Below, in pieces: positions 45,353 through 56,527 of a stretch of DNA of 64,000 nt (positions are counted from its first letter, which is position 1; the number at the start of each line of letters is the position of its first letter). The DNA comes from Temnopleurus reevesii. Its lineage: Eukaryota; Echinodermata; Echinoidea; Temnopleuroida; Temnopleuridae. Location: contig BQKZ01000138.1 in the NCBI GenBank assembly GCA_036244855.1, forward strand, positions 145,000 to 208,999, in the 5' to 3' direction. The notes beneath the pieces are model-generated. The model saw only the letters and a list, made by a program, of their open reading frames with translations, was not told the origin of the DNA and did no database searches. The position numbers and the translations under genes are program-made.

Positions 45353-48300
45353 GGTTCAACTGCAAATCTTTTGGAACGTTTACAACACTATGCAAGCTCT
45401 AGTTTTCTAGAATGATGATCTTAGTTTTGATAGTGTTATTTTTTTTTTAAGTTTCGGCTATTTACACACCAAGATAGTAAAAGATTAATAGATTTCAATA
45501 TATTGAAACTAAACTGATTAAATTGAATTGGGCTGATAGTACAGAATTAAAGGAAAAACTGCATTTAGTAAGCGTTAATGTGAGCCTTCCCCAGTTTTAG
45601 AATGCGAATTAAAGAGAAAAAAAGCTTGCAATACACAAATAAGTCACACTAATTACATTTGAAACAAGATGTCGCCCAATAATGAATGTTCAAGTCAGAT
45701 GCAGATGTGAATCACCTGAAACAAAGAAAAGTGAAATATCGATCTAAACATGACAACGTATCAGAAGTAAAACTTTGAGCGAGGATTAGGGCGTCTTAGA
45801 ATCAAGTATATTTGCACCTGTGCGATTAAGGGAATGTTGTCTCACATAGCAGCTAGCCCAGATGGGGCTCAGTCATGTCAGTGGAGAATATTTATATTGT
45901 AACACATCTTTGAGATTCTCATCCCCTGTTAGGAATGGTCACGTGATAGCCTTTCCCATTTCCTTCTGCCACACTTCTACCTCCACGTGATCAGTCTGCT
46001 CTTATATGTTCTCTGTGTCTTCCATTCGTGATGACCTCACCTAGCGGAGGTTGTCCAAACACGAGACCAGGTAGATCAAGGTTTCTTGAGGTGTGCTTTC
46101 AAAATGAACGATGGAATTCATTCCCATGACGCGCATGACAATCGAGACATTTCGATTATTTTGATTTCGTACCTTTTACACCTGACTCTAATACTGGATC
46201 AACGAATCAGGGTGTCGATAGATCATTTGGATTCCGGTGGGGGTCTCTGACCAAAGATACTGTAGCCTTATCTAACCAGAGGTTTGAACTGTTTCAAAAT
46301 TTGGATATACATGAATTTCTGGAAACGAAGAATCGTTGTTGAAGAATTAAAACAAAAGAATGAATCAATTTCAGAGTAAAAATATTCCACCAAATCGCGT
46401 AATACATATATATGTATTACAGCAGTTCACCAACATTCTAGAATGACTAAAGTGGATTGGTTGGTATACAACAATCGTGATGAAAGCCATTGTTTGTCTT
46501 CTTACACTTATGTGGTCAATCTTAGTTGATCTTAATCTTAAAATGTAAATTTAAACTTCTTCTTAAATAATGAGAGCTGAGTTGAACATGAAAAAGGAAG
46601 AATCCGCAAGGTTCCATTTCAACACCTTACGTGCTACCTTGACTGCGCTTACAAAAAGAATTCATGACCCATAATAAGGCACAATTAGGACATGTCTAGT
46701 CCAGCATTTATTTCTCACAATTGTTTTTACAGGACGAGCAGAATAGACATGAAAATGTGTGCATATCAAGCTATTTCAGAAAAAAAGTACGTGTATACGT
46801 GGATCGATAATGATTCAAATAGTATGATAATGCATTGATCATTATTGGTTCTACTCGGAAAGTCTTCTTGTACTAAATGCGACTGGATAATCTCAATGGC
46901 GTATCGGGGCTTGTTTTTCTCGTAAAAAAGCGACAACTCTAGGAAAGACTTAATCGGCCATAGACTTTTACACCGTGGAAAACTGAAAAAAGTTAGCCAG
47001 AGTTTTCTAACAGGTCGTAGTTTTAGTGAGCAGTGAAACCGCGTCATAATGTGCTGACGGTGACATCTTTTAGGATTTCCATACTTTTATCGTATTTTCC
47101 AGGGCGATTAATCAGTCCTTGATAGTCCTTGCTAATCAATCTTCGAAGTACAATCCTGCGCAGGGTATAGGAATAGCCAACATATAGTTCCACTGTGATC
47201 TTTATTTCCTTGTTTGAGTACATGGGCAGTAGGTTTCTTTAAGTGAATCGTGTTTTGTTGGTCCACTCTAAACCTGATTGCTCTAGCTCAAATTGGAAGC
47301 TGTAATTTGCCTCGTTCTGAAGCCTCAACGAGATCGTTTATTGTGGAGGTGCATTTTGGTTCCAGTTTTTACCGCTGTACTTATTATTTACTATATTGAG
47401 TTATGGTCAATTCTAGTGGATTTCCATGAGGAAAATGAGAGTTAAGATGGGCTTGGTTCTCAACGGGTCACATCTGAAATTCTTTTCTAGTTTCATATCA
47501 GCTGTGTGCCGTCATCGGGTGATCGTTGGCGACGTTCAACGATCTCCACGATCCTATTTAGTGTGTTTGATGCATCTACCAGTGACAATTACTAGGTACA
47601 GCACAAGCAAGTCTTTGGACTCCCAAGTGAGGTCGCGTCCACTTCCGCCTCTAAGTAACCCTGGAATTGCGGCGACGATTTCGCTGCACATGCAAATGCA
47701 GAGGCTTTTGTGAGATTCTTTTTTTTAATAATCTCTTGTATCTTGTGTACTACATGTATTTGTTTTGTTTTTTTTGTTGACGTATATGCGAATCATTTTA
47801 GATTTATTTGGTCCATCGAAATGAAGTAGGTAGTAAATATTCCAAGGTTTATGTGTTGTCCTGTTTGTGCAAAAATAGTTATTTGTTAATTGACATTGGT
47901 TAGTGTTAGAAATGGCGCCATTTGATGAGCTGTTAAATGGGCATACACAATTCATATCTATATCTATTGTAAAGTTACCGTATTGAAGTATTCAGTTTTA
48001 TCGCGTCTAAATCCAAAACAAAAATGTTTTTGATGGGTCACTTTCGTGCATGTACGACATCTAAAATATACTTTTCTGTTTCTCTAAAGATTATGTTTTT
48101 TTTTCTAGATAGTTACTTACTTAGGATGGTTCTTTGAAATGTTTGACGTACAAGAAAGTAAAATCTTAAAACTTAGTCGTGAAACATGTTATGTAAACGG
48201 CCAAAATAAGGTTATATAAATGTTATTTCACATAGCTGACAGGCTGAAAGCGAAGTTTCTATTTTGACTTGAAAGTACAAACGCAGGTGTAAAGCGCACC

Positions 48301-48428
48301 ATATCACTGATAAGAGGAATGAAAACATAACAAGATTATGTGACTGTTTGAGAAAGATATCACATATAGTCAAATAGAATAAGTACTGAGTTTCAGAAAA
48401 CTGAAGGGGTGTAAAGTATCTCATTAAG
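45353..48428. other. Non-coding stretch with one perfect palindrome
   Basis: AT-rich unique DNA. The only distinct feature is the 22-bp palindrome at 46399-46420 (listed separately). The frame at 47426-47713 (95 codons) lies in GC-richer sequence but shows no domain. Confidence 0.5.
46399..46420. repeat. Perfect 22-bp palindrome
   Basis: The half-site GTAATACATAT is followed immediately by its exact reverse complement. It contains GTATTAC-type half-sites around an ATATAT centre. Function unknown. Confidence 0.85.
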
Positions 48429-48429
48429 G

Positions 48430-48463
<34 letters not shown>
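48429..48463 (+). repeat. (GA)n microsatellite ending in G9
   Basis: GA units pass directly into a run of G, the same GA-to-G transition seen near 35 kb. Confidence 0.9.
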
Positions 48464-48464
<1 letters not shown>

Positions 48465-51400
48465 GAGAGAAGAACAAGTGAGATCACAAAAAAAAACCCA
48501 CATTGTGAATCAGTAATAAATCAGATGACTGGTTGAATATTGCATCTTTGATAAAGAATGTTTATACATTTTTTTTTAGCTATTTCTATTTAAACTATGT
48601 TTATTTCTTCTTTTTTTTTTATTATTGAGGCTTAACTTTAAGGCCTCTTCTTGTGTTTTGAATAAATCATATTGACTAATCGAACATTTACGATTCTGCC
48701 TCAATTCGATTTTTACATTAAGTGTCTGCAGATTACCATTTAATCTATGTCATCTGTGTTATATTGACATGATTGAAGCTGTATTGCACTCTAATTCAGC
48801 ATTCATGTTTTTCTCAGTGTTATATTAGAGGATTGTTGAGCAAATTTTATTGCTTCATTTCTTCACATCATGCATCATGACAAATTATGACATAATATTT
48901 CAAATATTCGTTTTCTAGGTGATAGAAGATAAAGATTAAATTCTCTTTATTTTCAATTTATGACATGGCGATTTTAAATGGGTGCATTGGTAGGCTGTGT
49001 CGATAGAATGACGGAACGATACATTCTTGGAATCTTGCGATTCATATTCGTTGGTTTGAACTTGTTTTAGGTTTTAAAGATTCAGAATAGCGTATATTCA
49101 GTTGTAAAATTTATTTAAAAAACATTTAATGATTGATTTTGAAAAAATAAAGGAAATTGGGAAAAGTCGATAATTATAATAAAACAGATCAAAGTAATAA
49201 CTGTGATAACTTTTTAAAGATAATCCACACACATTTTAATTCCTTCTTTTCAATTATTGATTTTATAGCTGTTTTGCATTTTCCAGATCGTGCAGAATGA
49301 ATCACACTGTTCATTAGGGTATGTGTTTAGCATATCGTACATAAAAACACGTCTGTCTTTTATATTTGCCGAATATTCGTTGCATAATGAGATGATATAC
49401 ATTTTCCATTGTAAGCCCTTTATTATGCAGACTCTATTGCAGTTGCACGTTCAGGCTTTATTCCTTTCAAAACAGACTGAATCTAAAGTTTCTTCCATTT
49501 GAACTTGGGTTATCATTTTGGTTTTTCGCCCGAAGAAAAGACCCCTGTGCTCCAGCGTTTCCCGGGGAAACACGCCCGAGGCATTTTTGGCCAACAGTCG
49601 CTGTTTCGTGCGCCCTAAAGCCGTATTCGTCTGCGTCTCGAAATGAGGATTACGACAAAAGATCTCCCTCTTCAAAAATATTTTCTCGTAAAATAAAGAC
49701 CCCTACAAACTAAAAAAAAAAATGCTTCATCATATGCGGTGGCAGATAGAAAGGCCATCCCAAATAAACGAGCTTAAGTTTAAATATATCATTTAAAAGT
49801 AAATCGGGATAGAAACGACATCAAAATAATGCACAAATTACTCACGCTAAAGACGACGCCTCAATGGTATTCAATCTAGATTCTTTCTATCACGTCTACG
49901 TTGTTTAAAGTGATGTTTTACACCAATGGAATTAAGGAAATAGGTTAGCATCCTCCAGTGTCGTAACAGCTGTGCTTCATCGAGTATTTTTATGATATTT
50001 AAGTAAATTCAGTAGCCAGAATTTTTGATAGAGAAGTTGTTTTTATGTACCGACATCGATTGTTGTTTGTTATCTACTGAAGATGTGGACTTAGTATTGC
50101 ATTATTCTTAATTTTAAGGTATAAACATGTAAATAATTTGTGAACAGATGTAGATTGATTTATTTATTATTCTTGATTACCAGACTAACAAGTATATCAC
50201 ATGATCCAATATAACAAAATATGTTTGCCTTTACCATGACATTATGCCTTTACCAAACATTTTAACCTATTAAACCATTTACAAAACCGGAAACATGAAA
50301 TATACGCCCGGTTCGGTAATGCTGATGAAAATAACTTTATATCACTTATCGTACGGTTCAAGATAATTAATAAGTATTTTTAAATTATCGTTTGAATCAA
50401 ATTCTGTTGTTATCATCAATGATTGTGAAGTTTGACTTGTCAGTCACAATAAAAGTTTATCCACGCCTGTTTACAACGATTATTGTGCGGGTGCCATGTA
50501 AATCCATCTAATTTTAAGTCAAAATAGAAACACATTTATAGAAACGTCACGTTTTAAGATAATAAAGGTCTACCTTGAATTCTATGGTGGGTGGCATAAA
50601 AAACGCTCGAGATCATGGTATATTTCGCATGCAGCAGCGAACCACATGGCCCAACCCGCTGAGTGTCGTACCCGGGCGGCCCGGGGAGAATTTGTCAAGC
50701 TAACACCCCTCTCAAGGTCCTCTTCGCGGCCTTTTAACCCCACAACGCTACCCCTGGCTTAATGGCAGATTCTTTTGATTCGAACAATCCTGATTAGGGA
50801 TTTCACACTGTGATTTGTCGGAATATTATCCCATTTGACTTGAATTTGTTTTCTTGGAAGCTGATGATTGAATATGAAAGCTTTAATGATTGAAGACTTT
50901 TTTTTCTCTTTACAATGATCAAAGTAATTTTTAGGTCAACGTCAGTTAAAAGTTTTTATTCGACCAATATTGATGTTTCAAATAAGAAAACGCTGGTCTA
51001 ATTTATTTGCTCAGACAGATGAGCTATCCTTTATTGTACTAAGATTCGAGCAATTTTATCGAAATATTGTTTTTAATGTCACATATTTTTGGGCGTCATG
51101 TATAAGCCTTAAATCAAAATGTTTGTCAAAGAATTACTGTAAATCGTTTGGATATAAATCAGCATATCTCAGATCATAAGAAATATTGATGAATAATTAA
51201 ACACACCGGATACATATCAAGACATACATATCTACTGAAAAATATTATTTTACACCAGGGCCACATCGACAGTAATCAGAAGGCGAATTCTCTAACGGGG
51301 TAATGTTTCCAAACCTAAGACAAGATAAGGGGAGATTAATTTACATTAAAGAGAAAAATAATAATTTATATTGCTCGTCTGGGTGCAGTTAGCTATCAAA

Positions 51401-53838
51401 ATATATTGCTAGTAAACAGATATTTTAACGATCATTATTAGTCATATTTATAGAGGAAAAGAAATAGGGCTTTCCCGTGAGAGACATTACTTTTTAAATA
51501 CATTTCTAAATTTGCTATTTATTCATTTTGTCCTCAATCCAGTAAAAATAGGGGAAAGAAAGAATAGTTAAACTTTGTAAAGTGAGTAAAGATAGCTGAA
51601 GTTCTTATGTGGAGTAATCTTTTTGATCGGTGCTTTGGGTGCCATCGTTAGATGTGATCAGAGATCATTTGAGCGGAGCAGACTCTCACATATCTTTTCT
51701 TTTCCCTAAACCCATTAACCGCCATCTTTTTAAAGGATGGAAAAGGTCTGCAAATTCATCGATTCGAATCTAATGACCCTAGCTGTCAGAGCTCACCGAC
51801 TTGCTATGCAACACATATAGCTCATGAGAATCAGCATTGGATTAAGAAGCTTCAATCGACATCTGCAAGTGAAATGGTTATCTGAATAAACCTTGTAGCT
51901 CCTAGGATCAAATCTTGTCGCTCTCTAGACAGACGTCAGGATATGTAGTCTCAAGAAATGTATTTCCAAGAGACCAGTGCAGAAGATGTCCATGAATATA
52001 AGGCGTGGATGATTTGAAGAAAAAAACTAAGATAAGAATCGAGTCAAATACCCCTAACATGAAATGATTTTTCTTCTGGCGCTATGATTTTGCGTATGTA
52101 TTAAGGCACACCCTTTGGGCCCCCAATTTACAACCACTACGGGAAATTGTGAGAACGTGCTCGGGCAAAATATGCAATCACATTTCACACTTTCGTCATC
52201 ATTTTAAAATGTTCGTTTAGAATCATCATATGATGTGTTAGGGGAAAAAAGGAGGGAAAGTTTTTTCTTCTTTTTTCTTTGCTCAACTGGGTGCAAAGTT
52301 AAGCCAGGGTTGGGAAATAAATTGGGAGACACGCGAAGGGTTCCTGATGGAGCATTCAGAAAGACGCCATATTAACTGGCTTTACTACTGGGGCGTTTTG
52401 TACGATGTCATCATCGTGATAATTTGAGTGGATACCTATCAGGGTCTTACTTCCTCCTTAATTGCGGTTTCATGCCCGCAGAGATTGCCAGTGGCGCGGG
52501 TGGACGCTACCCGATCGAAAGCATCAACTTTCAGCAACAAAATATGTATTGCCCTACATTCGCCATATTGTTGGAGCCATTCCCCGGGAATACACCACGT
52601 GACCCATGGCCTTTGGAAATGGGCAGATTAGGGAGACTGACCTCGGCTATCCAGGCAGTTTCCAAACTGATTCGATAGGACAATGTGAGTGTCATGTAAT
52701 CATGGCCATGCCAATGCACACCTGACTTAGGTGTCATGATCCTGAACAAAACCCAGTCTTCTCATGCCAATCTCAGGGACTAGAGATACCTCATGTTTCC
52801 ATCTCATAGTTCACTTCCATACAAAACTTGTAATTAAGTCCACAATCTTACATGTAACATAATCAAACTTGGGTCAAACTAGACTGCACAGTTTGTGAAA
52901 TCTCGATTAGGAAAATTACTTCGACTAGCCTGAGTTAGAGAGCGTAGCCGAGACGTGAGATTCTGTGTCAGTCTGAAGATGGCTACAAGCAACGCCCTGA
53001 GATACAACACCCGCCCGCGTACGCCTAGTGTAACCATCACCAACATTCGACCGATCGTAGGCTACGCCAACACACGAACGGAAACGATTGGTACTTGCAA
53101 GAAGTCGGATGAATTACCCAGTTCTACCGCCATGTCTTAATTTTAGGAAACATCCCGCCCCTGAAATCACATTCTTTCCGGCCCACCTCCCGATCAATTA
53201 ACACTGCAGGCAAATCGCTTTAATCAAAACCAAGAAGAAATCAATCTTGGGGAAGCGGTATATCTTTCGAGTCCTCTGGCTAATTGCTTGAACAAACTTT
53301 CAGTAACGAAAGGTAAAAGACAAATTTTGTGAGTTTGGCGCCAATTTGGGAGTCCCTCTCTTCGCTGATTGGACGAATCTTTGCAATCGCGATCAATGGT
53401 TAGCGTGTGCATGACGATATCGTATCGGCACATAACACTCCGATTCAAGAAAGAAGGGGCTTCACGGGGTGTTCTCTCTATTTAATGGTTTATATTTCTA
53501 CTAACTTTATTAATCATTGATTCAGAAGTACTTGGCCCCAAATTAAAAGAGCAAATGTTGGAAAAAATAAGGGATGGATCGAGAAGGTGTGGATCAAGAT
53601 GTTATGACAATTGCGTGGCACAGACGTTCAAACAGGTAGAAAAAGGAATATAAAGGAGGTCACGAGTGACCTACTCGACCCAGTGCTACAGTAATCTAAT
53701 ATTCAAATTCCAAACTGGTATAAATTGATATAACAATGGACACAACTTAAATGAAGTCCAACTTTGAAAACCCACTATTGCAATATGAGGTAATGGCATC
53801 AGAATGATTCCTTGAGTGGCAAGGTATTGTTTGAAGAG
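48464..53838. other. Non-coding stretch with three GC-richer patches
   Basis: GC-richer islands in AT-rich DNA lie at 49530-49660 (containing the 15-nt inverted repeat at 49557-49571), 50610-50800 (GTCGTACCCGGGCGGCCCGG) and 52420-52640 plus 52920-53110. Frames of 60-84 codons in the last two overlap on both strands and match nothing I recognise. These are the best places to test for conserved regulatory elements or small exons. Confidence 0.4.
49557..49571. promoter_or_regulatory. 7-1-7 perfect inverted repeat, GTTTCCC-G-GGGAAAC
   Basis: Perfect dyad with a one-base centre in a GC-rich patch. It resembles the dyad sites bound by dimeric transcription factors (EBF sites have a TTCCC/GGGAA dyad but with a two-base centre). 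Binding is not shown. Confidence 0.3.
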
Positions 53839-54001
53839 AATAATTTACATGTACATAGTATTTTATAACGAAAAATATGAATAATTTGCATGTACATAGT
53901 ATTTTATAGCAAAAAATATGAATAATTTACATGTACATAGTATTTTATTACGAAACATATGAATAATTTACATGTACATAGTATTTTATAACGAAAAATA
54001 T
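53839..54001 (+). repeat. 41-bp tandem repeat, four units
   Basis: Units start at 53839, 53880, 53921 and 53962. The consensus begins AATAATTTACATGTACATAG and continues TATTTTATAACGAAAAATATG. Units differ by one to three substitutions (ATTTGC, TATAGC, TATTACGAAACAT). Each unit carries the palindrome TACATGTA (TGCATGTA in unit 2). Low divergence suggests recent or homogenised expansion. Confidence 0.97.
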
Positions 54002-54616
54002 AAACCCTTTTAATTTTTGCTGCATTTTATAAGTCGCTTTTATCAGTGAGTTTTAAAATAGATCGATCGATGGAGAAAGGTAAATTTTCTGGAAATATCT
54101 ATATGAAATGTAAAATATTTTGCTCATTCCTTTTTTTGTCGATTGGAAAAGTTTTATTATGCTGTCTAATGTGTAGCATTTGTACCAAATTCTTATTTCA
54201 ATCATTCTGATAATTGTAGTTTTTCGCGACGTGACTCTGAATCCATGACTATGAACAACGCATTAATCTAAAGGACTTATCTTACATCCAATATTGTCTT
54301 AGTTGTTTTTTTTTATTACAAATTCTATTTCTACAATCTATATATGATTGGAAATAAGTTTACTCAACTGGTTAAAAATGTATCAAGTTACCTTTAAGTT
54401 GATCAAAGTCTACTTTACCAATGATAATACTTTTGTTCATGTTGGCTGAAATTTGCTTCGGTTGGTAGTTTCTTGTTATTGTTAAAAGTTGTGCACCATG
54501 TTTTCCAAACTTAGAAATCGGCATGCATTCATACACACATACAAACACACAAACAATTCAACAATCTTTCAAAGTTGGATAAAAATTGTGGTAACATTTT
54601 GTAACCCCATCCTTTT
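54002..54616. other. Non-coding stretch, nothing recognised
   Basis: AT-rich spacer between the 41-bp repeat and the CT tract. Confidence 0.6.
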
Positions 54617-54631
54617 TTCCTCCTCCTCCTC

Positions 54632-54683
<52 letters not shown>

Positions 54684-54738
54684 TCTCTCTCTCTCTCTCG
54701 CGCTCTCTCTCTCTCCCTCCCCCTCTCTCTTTATCTCT
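54617..54738 (+). repeat. (TCC)n-(CT)n microsatellite
   Basis: Five or six TCC units lead into about 95 bp of CT repeat with CC and CG interruptions. Frames across it on both strands are artefacts. Confidence 0.95.
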
Positions 54739-55140
54739 TCGTGCAATATACGGTAGTCCAAACCAAAGCTGATATTTGCACGATAATTGCACCATGGATT
54801 GATGGTATAAGTTGAAAAGTATCATGCAATGCACGTTTTATAGGCCATTTGAATTTTCAATTTTCTCTAAACTGCTCGCAAAAGCACGTATGAGTTGAAA
54901 TCATATGTCCCAAAGCTGAAAAATAAACACATGCAATTTCAAAATAGCTACGAAATCCTGAAAGACTCTTTACATGCATCCGTTTTTGTTTTGTTTTTGC
55001 TATTTGTCTGCGTTATATACCAGAAGGCGATTTGTGCGATTCAAGTCAGCATCCTATTTTGACCGAAGTCGATGGTGATGGATTTTAATTTTCCAAAGTC
55101 CCACCCTCTCCCATCCTCCGATATTTATAATTATCTCTCA
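54739..55140. other. Non-coding stretch, nothing recognised
   Basis: No structure seen between the two CT-rich tracts. Confidence 0.6.
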
Positions 55141-55188
55141 CCCCCTCCCCCTTCTCTCTCTCTCTCTCTCTCTCCCTCTCTCCCTCTT
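55141..55188 (+). repeat. (CT)n microsatellite
   Basis: CCCCCTCCCC then CT units, ending CCCTCTCTCCCTC. Confidence 0.9.
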
Positions 55189-56341
55189 CATCTTTTTCAT
55201 TTGACCAAAACATTCTATTTCTCCTCTGGTTTTCCCCTCCACTCCTATTCTCTACTGGCCGATGAGCGGGTATAAAGACGTATCCAACACTGGGGCTCTT
55301 GGTCTATCATGAGGTTAGGAACCCTTGCTTGGTGTTTCCTTTCTCGGGGTTCACGGGCATTGATGCATGGTTCTTTTATTCCCCTCAAAGCATTCGTAAA
55401 TATTCCACAAGTCGTGCTCTATTCAAGAGTGTCAAACATGCTGGTGGCTATTTAAACAGGTAATGACGCTGTTTGAATCGACTCAAAAGTCCCCTTTCCC
55501 TCTCTCGCACACTTTTTCTTCATACGCACAGGGATAAATCCATATTTTCTTGGGAGTTTTGGACAGCTTTTGGGAATAATTTTGACACAACGCGGCATTT
55601 GGTTGGCAGTAATAATTAACTCAGTCAATTATCGCCATCTTTGGGCTTCAGAGTAATCTATCATTTTGTAATGCTTTCTTTGATCGACTCTGAGTTTGTA
55701 AGGAATAAGGTTTCCGGTCATTTTGACAATTAATATTCCATGTGTCAAATAAAAAGCCTACAGTTAATCAATCAAGGAATCTTTGGGGCATTGAAAGAAC
55801 ATCATCAACACAGACGAATGAACTAATATGACTAGTAAAATAAAAACCAATTTGTCGGCCATTTTTCTTAACTTCATCGGAACATCAACGACATGCATGA
55901 CTTTTATCATGAAATTCACTGTCAGGAAAGGACGGATCGGACGTTTAAAAGTTTATTTGTGTGAATTTGTGATATTGTAGGGTGGATTTAAAAAATCGAT
56001 CTGTATTGACAGGATTTATGAATTTTGACATTGATATCATCCCTATATTCTTTGTGACGCATTTTTCTTACATAAAATGTCCTTTGTTTCTGAAAGAATA
56101 ACATCGATATGAACACGGCAAAAACATTCGGGAATAGTCAAACCCAATCAACAATCGGGCAATGTTTTACTCATCCATTACAACAATTATAAGCTCTACA
56201 ATTAATATATTGTATATGTACCCCCAAATTGAGCAAAATATTGCCAAACAGTTGGTGGATTTGACAATAGACCAATAATAAGGCAAATGAGATAAAAGAT
56301 TGGCCACCATTTGGTAAACGCCGACTCACTGCTCACACATT
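55189..56341. other. Non-coding stretch, nothing recognised
   Basis: Unique AT-rich sequence with pyrimidine-rich patches at its left end. Confidence 0.55.
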
Positions 56342-56527
56342 TGTGTTTTTAACCTGCGTCGGCCCGGCGTTTTTAGAAATAAAAAAAACGCTCCCCGTGT
56401 GCACAGTACACGCTGATAAGACGGTAGACTGACGTTTGGCGTGCGCTTAAGGAGCATACGCCGAACGTCAGTCCACCGTATGACCTGTGTCTTTGTGCGC
56501 AGGGCCGACGCACGTTAAAAACGCAAA
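56342..56527. mobile_element. Foldback family GCGTCGGCC, copy 3 (most complete)
   Basis: The left end TGTGTTTTTAACCTGCGTCG pairs with the right end GACGCACGTTAAAAACGCA. Inward, GTAGACTGACGTTTGGCG pairs with CGCCGAACGTCAGTCCAC around a short centre at about 56445-56455. Compared with copies 1 and 2, both terminal arms including the GTTTTTAAC ends are kept, so it best defines the family borders. No coding capacity. Confidence 0.8.

Noticed and set aside
53839..54001. CRISPR-like array
   Set aside because: Units are directly adjacent with no spacers; it is a plain tandem repeat.
54489..54834. Overlapping frames of 67-108 codons on both strands
   Set aside because: Products of the CT microsatellite.
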